Shown here: positions 33,701 to 44,020 of the stretch, piece by piece
How the letters are laid out: the number at the start of each line of letters is the position of its first letter
Numbering within the stretch: the first letter of the stretch is position 1
NCBI RefSeq assembly: GCF_932274485.2
Contig: NC_065885.2
Coordinates: forward strand, 43,103,062-43,167,061
Direction: 5' to 3'
Length of the DNA: 64,000 bases
Source: Patella vulgata
Lineage: Eukaryota > Mollusca > Gastropoda > Patellidae
The notes under the pieces: generated by a model
Database searches by the model: none
Seen by the model: the letters and a program-made list of their open reading frames with translations, nothing else
Told to the model about the DNA's origin: nothing
Made by a program: the position numbers and the translations under genes

Positions 33701-35484
33701 ATTTTTTTTAGGGTGTTGCAATCCAGTCCTGGTGTATTGATTATATGTCTAACTACAGCCCGTTTAAATAATTATAGAAAACAGTGTTTCCAGACCAGTG
33801 TTGATTACTGTAGCTCCAAAATATGCTTAAAAACATATCATTCAAAATATCTGGGAGAAAAAAAACCAGTTGACAAATGATTGGGTACTTGGAGCTCAGT
33901 CTTTAAGTATTATAGATTAATATAATGCATTGTCCAAAATTATGAAGCACTATTCTCTTTATTTGGCCAACTCCCTTTTCCATATTGATCAGTACGCTTC
34001 GTGACTGCTGGAGCCGGGGCTTTTTGATTATTACGTCATCTGAAATGAGCATATTTTGTAATCATTATATAAATATTATAAGATGCCGGTGTTTGTCAGA
34101 TACAGGTTATCCACAGTCTATTTGAAGAATGTTTTGGGTTGTGTTTTTCGTTAAATTCAAATAACGCTGCATGCCGTGTCGTTTGTTATAGTAATTAAAA
34201 GGAGTGGTTGTTATTCAAACTGTCACGTAACACTATATGGTATCTTTAAATATTTCTACTATATAAATAGTTTTGCTCTATAATTTATATATCATCGTTA
34301 AGGATTATAAAGGGCGCGGGTAATGGTAGGAATTATTTTACTATTTAATAAAATCAGGCTTAAAACTACGTATATGAAATGATAACTCCAACAATTAACA
34401 CTAATCTTAGGTCAGGTGGCTGAAAATATTTGACAAGAGAAAATGTCCTGTTTTCTATCCTTGTACGGACCCAGGAGAATCTTTAGGATTGTTAAAAGAC
34501 TATGCCTCCTTTGCGATGGGTATCACAAACGTTGCGTTTTGCGGATTGTTTCATTTGCAACGTTTGTTCTTACAAGCCGATTGATTTGCAACGTGTGTCT
34601 TCGCAATTCGGGAGATTAATTTGCAACGTTTGTCTTCGCAAGATACGATTAACGATGGCGACAAATGTTTATAACGTTATAAAGTTCCGGCATCCAATAG
34701 TGAGTCTACGCCCTTAAGTTCAAAATTCCCTTGAAGATATCTACATAGTTACCCCGTTATTACTCTCATGATCAAACTAAGCCCAGGGTGTCGGTTTGGA
34801 CATTTTATAAGCAATAAGAAAAATGCAAACATGCAAGCATTTTGAGCGTGTCATGGACATGTAGGTTTCTGTAGAAACCTGTTCTAGAACCAGTGACGTT
34901 GATTGGTTCTTCAACTGTAATCTAAACTTATGTAAATGCTTTACTAATGTTTACAGTGTTATAGTTCATGTTTACTTGCGACATTCTGTTAACTGAGATG
35001 TGTTTTTTAAAAGGGAGTTTTGTGAACGGCGACCTATCCAGTGCGTGCTATTTTCATGTAAGTCATGGTTTTGGTTTTATTGACGAAAGGTAAATGCCAC
35101 ACAACTAATTGCGAATTCAGTTTATCCCGACCCAGTCAGTCTTAATCAACTTAGTACATATATTCACATTGCAGAGCAACCACTGTAAAATATTTTGTTT
35201 TTTGACAAAGTGTCATGATGTGCACGACTATATATGGAAGTGTCTGGAAAATTGTGTCGCTATACTAGGTGTTAAACGTTTAGCTTTTCTGTCATTATTA
35301 GACAGGTTTTTTTTTAGTCTACATAACTTTTAGAAAAATGTTGGTTTTTTTCTGTATCTCTTATTAACATATTGTGTGCAATATAACGGATACATATAAC
35401 AGACATCAGATACTAAATTCATTCTGCACAAAACTATCTACTTTGAGAATAGAGATTTGCCCCGAATGACCGTCAAATTCAAAC
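33701..35484. other. Low-copy intergenic DNA
   Basis: No gene is supported. TTTGCAACGT followed by TTCTTACAA or TCTTCGCAA recurs three times at about 34554-34640 (spacing 31-35 bp), which accounts for the 71-aa ORF at 34502-34717. The remainder is AT-rich, without repeat ends that I recognise. Confidence 0.35.
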
Positions 35485-35550
35485 ATTAAAGATGCATTAT
35501 GTAAGATTTAGATAAAGAGCTGACAGGTCTCGCTATAATAGTTAACAAGC
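35485..35550 (+). repeat. Flank repeat beside HLE-D copy 2
   Basis: AAAGATGCATTATGTAAGAT and TTAGATAAAGAGCT lead up to AGTTAACAAGCGGTTGCC at the D 5' end. The same segment lies in reverse complement at 40218-40276 beside D copy 3. Either D extends further than its hairpin ends suggest or both copies entered the same repeat. Confidence 0.6.
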
Positions 35551-36768
35551 GGTTGCCATGCAAGATACGCCCACATTTTGCAAGAGATGGATAGAGAACA
35601 AGCTAAAAACAAGAGCGATTTTTGTTACAATCTAGTGGCCATAATCCAGAAAGTTATGGTCTTAAATGCGCAAATATCAAAAGGGACTGAGATCTTTGGG
35701 ATATAAAGATATGCGTACAAAGAGTGGCCATTTTGTCGGGCAGTTTCATTTTGATTTTCACGAAATTCGAATTCAACCTTCATTATGGTGGAATGGTGAT
35801 ATATTTAAACGGTTTTTAAAATCGGAAAAAAAATTGTGACCTCTACAGAATCCACATGCTACGTTCGGATATGCTCGATTATCAAAAGGCGCCAAGATCT
35901 TGGTGTGTAACGGTGATATATTCACACGTTTTTTTTAAATCGGATAAAAATTGTGACTTCTACAAAGACCACAAGCTAAAAACGCGATTTTTCATACAAT
36001 CAGGGGCCATAATCAGGGAAGTTACGTTCGGATTATGCGCTATTATCGAAAGGAACAAAGATCTTTGTGATATAAACATAAATTTTAAGTTTCATCAAAA
36101 TCAGATAAAAATTGTGGCCTCTAGAGGGTCCGCAACCTTGATATACCATATATTACTAGGGGGAACATCCGACCTCACGCATGTACAGTTCACCCAGCAC
36201 CTTCATGTTATGTGGAGTATTTTATTGAAGTTTGTCCGGCAGTTTTGGTCCAATTTTCACGCATTCGAACTTCAACCGTCATCAGGGTGTAACGGTGATA
36301 TGGTCACGCCTTTTTTTTTAAATCGGATAATAATTGTGACCTCTGGAGGGACCACAAGCTAAAAATGTGATTTTTCGTACAAACAGGGGCCATAATTCAG
36401 GAAGTTATAGTCCGATTTGCGTGAATATCGAAAGGATCCAAGATCTTTGGGTTGTAAACATGCATTGCAAGTTTCATCAAAATCGAATGGAAATTGCGAC
36501 CCATAGAGTGTCCACAAGCCAAAAACGTGATTTTTCGTACAATCAGTGGCCATAATTCATGAAGTTATGGTCCGTTACATTCCAATATCGAAAGGAGCCT
36601 AGATCTTTGGGAGATAGACCTATATTTCAAGTTTCGTCAAAATCGGATAAAAATTTTGACCTATAGAGTGTCCACAGACAAATTGTGGACGGACAGACAG
36701 ACGGACGTCCGGGCGGACTGGGGCAAAGACAATATACGTCCACATGAAAATGTGGGCGTATAAAAATA
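35551..36768 (+). mobile_element. HLE-D copy 2
   Basis: The 5' end ATACGCCCACATTTTGC at about 35568 is followed by alternating modules (for example ATCGGATAAAAATTGTGACC, AAGTTTCATCAAAATC). A GGACAGACAGACGGACGTCC tract and the terminal hairpin close it: ATACGTCCACAT (36734-36745), GAAA loop, ATGTGGGCGTAT (36750-36761). The 168-aa ORF at 35856-36362 runs across degenerate repeats and is rejected. Confidence 0.72.
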
Positions 36769-37843
36769 GATAATGAAAAGGGAATATATTAAAAATTTCA
36801 GGCAAATTACTTCATTCTGAGCGGAGGTACTGTCGTTTCCAGGACAGTGTAGTCTCGATTGCCATGGCTACCGTTGTTATGATGATAAACAAAGTTTCGA
36901 TTATCCACTTTTAAATTAAATCATTAACTGCCAATCGAATGTAAATCTGTTGAAGATCAAAACCATCCGAAATTCTATAGGGTTGATTATGGGCCTGGCA
37001 TGTAAATAAATATCTAATTAATGAATTATATAACATTTGAGACAGATTTAGCTCTTGAATAATCCACCTTATTGTGTAATGTGGTTCTAATCCGTTTTAC
37101 ATCTTTTATGCACACAACATTTCATAAACATTTCCAATTCTACTAAATGGAAGGAGAATAAATACTTCTAAAATTTCTCGAAGTTTACTTAGTGTTTTCG
37201 ACTAAACTCGTTGATTTAGGAATTCAAATGTCTGTCAACCAGATTCGTGGGAATGGTAGCTCAAAATGGGTAACTTTCGTATATAGGCTGTTACATTAAG
37301 GTGGCTAAATGTCTTTGATTTAGGTCAAAATGGGGTATTTAATTGGGTTGAATTGGGTGCTATTTTATCGTACTGTATCCACTGTGGGACACAAATTCGA
37401 TTATCTTAAATCTGGTATGATCTACGAATTTTTAATTATTGTCGAGGATTGGTGTTACACTAGCTTTAGTGTTCAAAGGGAGATTAATCATGTTAGCGAT
37501 ATTGGTTCCATTCGACAAAACTGTCACGCCTTAAAATTTATAACCTGTAACAAAACTGTGCATTTCAACAAAATCTAATCCAAATGAAGAGTATATATGC
37601 AAATGTACTTTTAACTGGCAACTCGGACTAGAATGTTAGAATGTCTCAAATTCGAATCTCGGCTGTGTGCCCCATGGTCTCTCTGGACATGCTAGTGTCT
37701 ACTGGATGACAAACAATCTTCATGTCACCCGGTTGGTGACATTTTTCGAAAACACGATAATGACTTCACATGTATGCAGACGACACTCAGCTCTATGAAT
37801 CTGACTAGGCGGAAAAATCAGAAACTGGATGAAAATCATTTTG
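36769..37843. other. Low-copy DNA, partly paralogous to 30790-31170
   Basis: TTAAAAATTTCAGGCAAATTAC to CAGATTTAGCTCTTGAAT (36780-37075) is a diverged copy of the 30.8-31.2 kb segment. Around 37650 TCAAATTCGAATCTCGGCTG resembles a tRNA box B, perhaps a decayed SINE head. The 82-aa ORF at 37330-37578 has no recognisable domain and is weak. Confidence 0.35.
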
Positions 37844-37869
37844 TATACGACCATTAATGTGGTCGTATA
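37844..37869. repeat. Solo D-type hairpin with a different stem
   Basis: TATACGACCA (37844-37853) and TGGTCGTATA (37860-37869) form a perfect 10-bp stem with loop TTAATG. Position-by-position it parallels the D terminal hairpin, but the paired bases differ. CCCGTCTTTCCGCCCG lies just beyond, where D has its GTCCGTCCG tract. No D modules follow. Confidence 0.5.
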
Positions 37870-38547
37870 TTGTCGACACCCGTCTTTCCGCCCGAGGCTA
37901 CAGTTAATATCCGATTGACTTTAGATTTATAAACAATACCTGTATTTACATTTATGAGGCGAAGAAGTATATTGATTTTCAACGCTTCCAACCTTGACCA
38001 ATCTGGGTCAACCAATCTGGGTCATTCCATGTCAAGTGGGCCAGGGGTGGGAAATTGACCTCGAAAAAAATGTGGAAAAAATATATGTTATTCTACATGT
38101 AAAAACTAGAAACTGTGCAAAATCTGTGGTGTGTAGCTTGAAAATTGACTTAGATACGGGCATTTGAGTTTCGTGAGTTACTGATAAGTTTTCCAAACGA
38201 AATATGTATCAATGATTTACTCGAGTTTCTTATGTTGTACTACCGGCAATCTCTGGATAGGCCAAAATTTGGGTCTATATCTATTACTTTGTAGCTCCTG
38301 GAGCACTACAAAATCCAGAGAATATACAATTACACCAAATGTTTTTCGGTTTTCATGGCCAGGTAGCATGCAAACCCTACCACTCACCTGTAATCTACAC
38401 AAAACGTTCTTTAACACTGCCAAGTTTGGTCGATTTCCCAAATTTAGGGTGACCCGTGCAGTGAAAAAATTTTCCTACAGTAGGGTGACCCATCATAAAT
38501 AAATATCTCCAAATATCTCGACAATTACACCACAATATTTATATATA
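37870..38547. other. No gene seen
   Basis: ACCAATCTGGGTCA is directly repeated at about 37997-38025. The overlapping ORFs at 38212-38502 (+) and 38217-38441 (-) have no domain and are not supported. Confidence 0.35.
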
Positions 38548-38674
38548 CGCTTCAAAAAAAAAAGTAGGGGATATTCAGAAACAATACAAAACTGCTGTTT
38601 TTATTAGAGGTAGCCAGTGTATGTTAATAACATAGGTATTTGCATTTCAATATCCCCTACTTTTTTTGGAAGAG
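38548..38674. mobile_element. Tc1-like MITE, 127 bp, TA target duplication
   Basis: Terminal inverted repeats end in GTAGGGGATA at the left and TATCCCCTAC at the right, each with an A/T homopolymer of 7-10 bases. TA flanks at 38546-38547 and 38675-38676. The terminal repeat matches that of the transposase-bearing element at 11741. The interior is too short to code, so it would depend on a transposase from elsewhere. Confidence 0.85.
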
Positions 38675-38676
38675 TA

Positions 38677-39233
38677 TATATACCAAGCCTTAAATCAGTT
38701 TCGCACATTTATAGTCAATAAATAAACGGTGATGTTGTACTTAATTAACTATGACCATTTAACCATCTATAAATAATACATTGAAAGACGGTTACGAGTG
38801 TCGGCCATAACACCCGGGCACTTGTGAGTAAAAAATAGGTTACGTGCCCTTGTTTTAAAAATAATCTCGCTTAACCAGTCTACCGACCATTCTACGTCTG
38901 ATTGACAGGCCGGGATAACCAAGACTGCTTTTTTTTACGAAACATAACTTTTGATCACTTTTTGTAGAAGCCCTAGAGACGTATACACAGTGTTTAATGT
39001 CATGAGATGAAGAAGCCTACATTTCAGGTCTAAAGAAAGACCTGCAATAGGCAGATTTGCATAATGTATGTTTAATAAGACATTTATTAACTTGCCAAGT
39101 CCATAATCAAATATCGATGCCATCAGGTGCTCGAGATTTTCACGAATTTAAACACTGGTGGTTATTATTGTTAATGATTTAATTGAAAAATGGATAATCA
39201 GGACATTAAATTGTAGTTTGTTTACTATCATAT
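38677..39233. other. Low-copy DNA
   Basis: 38985-39095 (AGAAGCCTACATTTCAGGTC, AAAGACCTGCAATAGGCAGA, TTTGCATAATGTATGTTTAA) relates to the end of the 30.8-31.2 kb segment. No coding region is supported. Confidence 0.35.
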
Positions 39234-39362
39234 TAGAGAGAGAGAGAGCGAGAAATGGGGTTTAACGTCCACTCGACACAAACTAGGTCATTTCGGGACT
39301 AACATATGGTTTAATATTTTTATTTCAATAACTCGCTTACGCGTAGGGGTCTTTAGCAGTGG
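39234..39362 (-). mobile_element. V-SINE-like SINE, head lost at a junction with HLE-D
   Basis: (GA)n tail, AAATGGGGTTTAACGTCC, CACTCGACACAAACTAGGTC and GCGTAGGGGTCTTTAGCAG, then the sequence changes to D modules at GGTATATCAAGG. The tRNA-like head and most of the V domain are gone, so a deletion probably joined the SINE to D copy 3. Confidence 0.8.
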
Positions 39363-40217
39363 TATATCAAGGTTGTGAACCTCCTAAAGTTCACAAATTT
39401 GATCCAATTTTGATGAAACTTGAAATGCATGTTTATAACTCAACGATCTTAGTTCCTTTCGATATTCGCGGATATCGGATCTTAACTTCATGAATTATGG
39501 CCCTTGATTGTACAAAAAATCGCACTTTGAGCGTGTGGTCCCCATAGAGGTCACATTTTTTATCCGATTTAAAAAAAATGTGTGAATATATCACAGTTAT
39601 ACACTAATGGTGGTTGAGTTCGAATTTTGTGAAAATCGGACAAAAACTGACGGACATAATGGCCGCCCCTTGTAAGCAAATAGTGTAAAAATATGGTTGT
39701 GGACATTCTAGAGGCCACAGTTTTTATCCGATTTGGATAAAACTTTAAATATATGCTTTTATTATAAAGATATTGGTTCTTTTTGATAATCACACATATC
39801 CGAAAGTAACTTCCTTGATTATAGCCCCTGATTGGTCGAAAAATCGCATTTTTAGCTTTTGGATTCTCTATAGGTCACATTTTTTTTCCGATTTTAAAAA
39901 CCGTTTAGATACATCACCATTCCACTATAATGAAGGTTGGATTGGAATCTCGAAAAAATTTGTACGCAAATTGTGTATAAGTATGTAATACAAAGGTTAT
40001 GGACCCTCTAGAGGTCTGAATTTTTATGCAATTTTGATGTAACTTAAAAGACATCTTTAAATTCCAAAAATCTCAGTCCCTTGTGATGTTTGCGCATTTC
40101 AGACAATAACTTTCTGGATTATGCCCCCTGATTGTACAAAAAATCGTTTTTGTTTTTAGCTTGTTCTCTTTCCATCTCTTGCAAAATGTGGGCGTATCCT
40201 GCCTAGCAGCCACTGGT
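39361..40217 (-). mobile_element. HLE-D copy 3, hairpin end lost
   Basis: D modules run from TATATCAAGGTTGTG to the 5' end at about 40180-40217 (AAAATGTGGGCGTATCCTGC, then CTAGCAGCCACTGG). The terminal hairpin and the GACGGAC-rich tract expected at the left are missing. Each module again starts with GACCYTCTAGAGGTC-like dyads, as near 40004. Confidence 0.68.
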
Positions 40218-40276
40218 TAACTATTGAGAACTGTGAGCTCTTTATCTAAAACTTACATAATGCATCTTTAAGCTTA
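40218..40276 (-). repeat. Flank repeat beside HLE-D copy 3
   Basis: Reverse complement of 35485-35550: AGCTCTTTATCTAAA, ACTTACATAATGCATCTTTA. Confidence 0.6.
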
Positions 40277-40726
40277 TATTTATATAACATTAACAAGCTT
40301 TGCCTTTACATACATGTACATAAAGGCTTGAGCAATCCCCTCCCCAGATTGCGCAGGGTATATTTTTCTTTTACTTTCAAAGCATTGGCACCTCTTTTAT
40401 CTCAATCCTCTCTGATTCTATACACCTAAATAAGCAGAAATATAGCAAATTCTTTTGTAATAGTGTAATCCCTCAGACCTCATTCCAAACTTGACGTCAC
40501 CATTTTGGACCACTGCTGCCATTGCTTTTTGTCAGTAATCTACCTGCATAACTGAAGATGACTTTAGTGCATGTGCAGACTAAACAATTCTCACGTATAC
40601 TATAATATGTTCTTTATTCTACCTGTCTTCCAAATCTTACAAAATAAAGCAATAGTTCGATAAATTCATAAACTTGTTTGTCCCATATGGCAGATACATT
40701 GTACATGTAGTACGCATTAAAAATCT
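40277..40726. other. No recognised feature
   Basis: AT-rich DNA with a short palindrome CCTTTACATACATGTACATAAAGG at about 40310 (described as arms CCTTTA/TAAAGG). Nothing coding is seen. Confidence 0.35.
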
Positions 40727-40860
40727 AGAGCCACAGTGGCTGAGTAAGATGCTGGCTCGCTAATATGGAGGTCCCATGTTCGATCCCTGCGGTGGCCAAG
40801 AATGTTCGAATGTGACGACAGTCAATTCTTTTAAGAATAGTTTTGTTTCGAGTAGATATC
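40727..40860 (+). mobile_element. SINE head with tRNA-like promoter boxes
   Basis: GAGCCACAGTGGCTGAGTAAG carries a box A-like block, and CCCATGTTCGATCCCTGC a box B (GTTCGATCC). Spacing of roughly 45 bases suits a tRNA-derived head. GGTGGCCAAGAATGTTCGAA matches the start of the SINE family 2 body. The remainder of the SINE is missing. It is not a functional tRNA: no cloverleaf can be completed. Confidence 0.68.
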
Positions 40861-41139
40861 CTGTCACAGTATCATAAAACAGTTCTTTGGCTTAAACTGA
40901 GTTGTATCAGTGAGTTGAAAAGTATCTGTGTTTTCGATCCCTTACAAATACTTCAAATTTTTGTGATAGATCAACCATAGCAAAGTTCTGTGTTCAAATT
41001 AGATATGTAATGTAATATTGGTGTAGTTAGACCCTTTTCTTCAAGAGATGTTTCCTAACCCTTAAGCTGCTGAATTGTTGACGTCATGACGTCGTCAACT
41101 GGATTATTTTTGGGAATACTGGGATGACGTTGGGTGCCT
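40861..41139. other. No gene seen
   Basis: Spacer with GACGTCATGACGTCGTCAAC near 41081, a small cluster of GACGTC words. No ORF of note. Confidence 0.35.
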
Positions 41140-41267
41140 CTATTAAAACTGATATAGCTGTCAGAGTATGCAAATTGGGTTATAAAAACTTATATGAAAA
41201 GGAATCCCCTGACTTTATTCTTTAATAACATGTTAAATTTAACAAGTTTAAATATATAATAATAATA
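41140..41267. repeat. Family X end, copy 1
   Basis: CAGAGTATGCAAATTGGGTT, TTTAATAACATGTTAAA and a terminal (AAT)n match 43881-44020 and 47243-47399. In each case the (AAT)n end touches the end of another element (E, A and the CTAGATCTGC end respectively). Confidence 0.6.
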
Positions 41268-42571
41268 ACAAGCCAACAGTGAGGCTGATGTCCCCCGCCG
41301 AAATAGGAAAATAATTAGAGGACACATATAAATTTATCACAAATTATCTTTTACAAAGTATTGAACAATCAAACAGTATATCTTTACTTATAGTCTAAGC
41401 ATACAATGTTTTTGATGGAATAATTATAGCATATTAAGGGGAAAACATGCTCTATGCCTACAGATCTAGAGTTTGGTTGTATCAACGGGTCTATTTTCCA
41501 TCTTGCTGCAAGTTGTGCAAAGTTCACTGTTTTCTTTCTGTCATTAAATGTCAATTCATTATTGCATACTACATATTTAATTAATTTATAATAGTTTCTT
41601 TTTCAATTTGTTTTTTCTGCTTACCATAAGCGGAACGGACAGACAGACAAACAGACAGACGGACGAACCCATTTTAATAGTTCCCTGCTTTCTTCGAAAG
41701 GCGGGGGACAATCAAAGTAGGAGAGTTATTGTTTTCCAAAGTCTCGACCAATCAAATTGCGTATCGCTCTGCTTACCCTGAGCAGAAAATGCTCATTATC
41801 AAACTTAGTCATGGTATTACTGTAATGAAACTATACACCAAGTTTCATCAATCTCACTTAATTAGAACTAAAGTTATCGTGTCCCAAAGCATCAACCAAT
41901 CAAATTGCTTATCTCTGCTTACCCTAAGCGGAAAATGCTCATCTTCGAACTCCATCAAGGCATTGACCTAATCAACACATACACCAAGTTTGAACATTCT
42001 AGCTCAATTAGGAAGAGAGTTATCGTGCCCCAAAGTATCAACCAATCAAATTGCTTATCTCTGCTTACCCTAAGCGGAAAATGCTCATCTTCGACCTCCA
42101 TCAAGGCATTGACCTAATAAACACATACACCAAGTTTGAACATTCTAGCTCAATTAAAAGTTATCGTGTCCCAAAGCATCAACCAATCAAATTGCTTATC
42201 TCTGCTTACCCTAAGCGGAAAATGCTCATCTTCGAACTCCATCAAGGCATTGACCTAATCAACACATACACCAAGTTTGAACATTCTAGCCCAATTAGGA
42301 AGAGAGTTATCGTGTCCCAAAGCATCAACCAATCAAATTGCTTATCTCTGCTTACCCTAAGCGGAAAATGCTCATCTTCGAACTCCATCAAGGCATTGAC
42401 CTAATAAACACATACACCAAGTTTGAACATTCTAGCTCAATTAGGAAGAGAGTTATTGTGTCCCAAAAAGTGTGACGGACAGACAGACGGACAGACAGAC
42501 AGACAGACGGACAGACAGACGGACGAACCCATTTTAATAGTCCCCTGCTTTCTTCGAAAGGCGGGGGACAA
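41268..42571 (+). mobile_element. HLE-E copy 1
   Basis: Begins ACAAGCCAACAGTGAGGCTG then TGTCCCCCGCC (41289-41299). It ends in a GACGGACAGACA-type tract and a terminal hairpin (42540-42569) whose right arm contains GGCGGGGGACA, the inverse of the left-end block. The interior holds five units of about 146 bp (about 41745-42470) with TCTGCTTACCCTAAGCGGAA and CACCAAGTTTGAACATTCTA. The units run x-a-b-c-z in order. Long ORFs across the units change frame between units and are not coding. Confidence 0.72.
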
Positions 42572-42575
42572 ATAA

Positions 42576-43693
42576 CTAGAACTGCGAAGCATTAATGACG
42601 GGTTTCACCGGTGCCACGTTACCCTGGAACTTATGTCCCTTTCGGTGCCACATTACCCCTACACTCATATCACTTCCAGTACCAGTGGAACCGATAAACA
42701 GATTTCCACTCAAACATTGCAGACGTGTTATAAAATGGACGCAGAATCAATAAAAAACGGCAATATCAATTCCATTCACACATTTGTTACCATGTGTTAC
42801 ATATGTCAAAAAAGTGATCCTGAAAAAATTTGTTACTAACATATCGTTAAGTTAGCCGACTTTCAAATGCGAACAAACATCTTAAAAAGTGATCCTGACA
42901 ATATTGGTTATTTCTCGACAAGCTATTTTTGGAAATCTATATGATTGTATTGATGCAATGTATATGTCCATTGGAGTCAAATATCACAATCTTAAACTAA
43001 TAATAACTATAACTCACTTCAAAAATATGTTTGTTTTGGAGGCTAAAAATACAGTTTTTGCTAAAATGACATTACTTCCGGGGATAATGAAAATGTTAAA
43101 TTAATTCTATGAAATTATAAATGGCATAAGGCATCACATTGTTAAAATTTTATGAAAATCGAAAAATAATTGCCACTTTTATAGACCAAAAACCTTGAAA
43201 AGTGACTTGTAGAAAATCGTCTATTTTTTGCAACCGTACAAGTTAGGAACCTTTTGTGGTATCTGTATGATCGTATGGGTTTATTCTATTTATTGATTTG
43301 AATCAAATATCATAATTTGAAAATGATTACAAATAAGAATCATTTGAATAAAAATATATCTTTTAACGGCTAAAAATACAGTTTTTGCCCAAATAATGTC
43401 ATTTCGGGGGTCAGAGAAAATGTTAAATTGGTTTCACCTAGTCAAAATTAGCATAAAGCATCAAATGGATAATTGAAAATGGAATAATAAGTTACTCCTT
43501 TACAGGCAAAATAACGTGAAAGAAAAGTGACGCATGCAAAATTGCCTATTTCTCGACAACTGCTCCTATTACAGACTAATTTTCACATAATTCTCTTCGT
43601 ATGGATTATTACTACGAGTTTATGAAAGTTACGAAGAAATATTTTAAAATATGAAGACGCTGAATGGGTTGTAAATAGCTTAATTTTACAATG
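42576..43693 (-). mobile_element. HLE-B copy 11, truncated beside a Tc1-like end
   Basis: CTAG at 42576-42579 abuts E copy 1. The hairpin stem has decayed (CTGC versus GCAT). Modules run to TAGCTTAATTTTAC at 43693, the same kind of place where B copy 6 is cut by the Tc1-like element. The 5' end is absent. Confidence 0.7.
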
Positions 43694-43874
43694 AACCCCT
43701 CCCACGTGTATGGCGCTATTGCGTGTCGCACATGCAGCTCAGTGGTTCTGTTGGGGCGATAAGTTCTTCATCTGCGAACATACGCTCAAAGCATGTCAAG
43801 TGTCCATGACTATTTATCATATCACAACCTACATAGGTATTTGCATTTCAATAGCCCCTACTTTTTTTGAAGAA
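43694..43874. mobile_element. Tc1-like element end fragment
   Basis: The right end ATAGGTATTTGCATTTCAAT then AGCCCCTACTTTTTTTGAAG, followed by TA at 43875-43876, matches the right end of the MITE at 38548-38674. No left terminal repeat is present and the 61-aa ORF at 43710-43895 has no transposase motif. Confidence 0.65.
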
Positions 43875-43880
43875 TATATT

Positions 43881-44020
43881 TGTAAATTACATTAATTTAA
43901 AACAATACATTAGAACTACTGGTTATGGCCTATATTAAAATATAGCTGCCAGAGTATGCTTTTTGGGTAATTAAAATTACTATAAAGAAGAATCTTCAGA
44001 TTTTAATCTATTATTAGCAA
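43881..44020. repeat. Family X end, copy 2
   Basis: AACAATACATTAGAACTACT, GGTTATGGCCTA, CAGAGTATGC and TTTTAATCTATTATTAG lead directly to the CTAG end of A copy 2. Diverged from 47243-47399. Confidence 0.55.

Noticed and set aside
35856-36362. 168-aa ORF in HLE-D copy 2
   Set aside because: It spans repeated half-modules, is absent from the other D copies, and shows no protein family motif.
40727-40800. A tRNA gene
   Set aside because: Boxes A and B are present but acceptor and anticodon stems cannot be formed, and the SINE body follows.
41745-42470. Regular repeats suggesting a CRISPR array
   Set aside because: Units are contiguous 146-bp repeats without unique spacers, and the DNA is clearly animal, with SINEs and Tc1-like elements.
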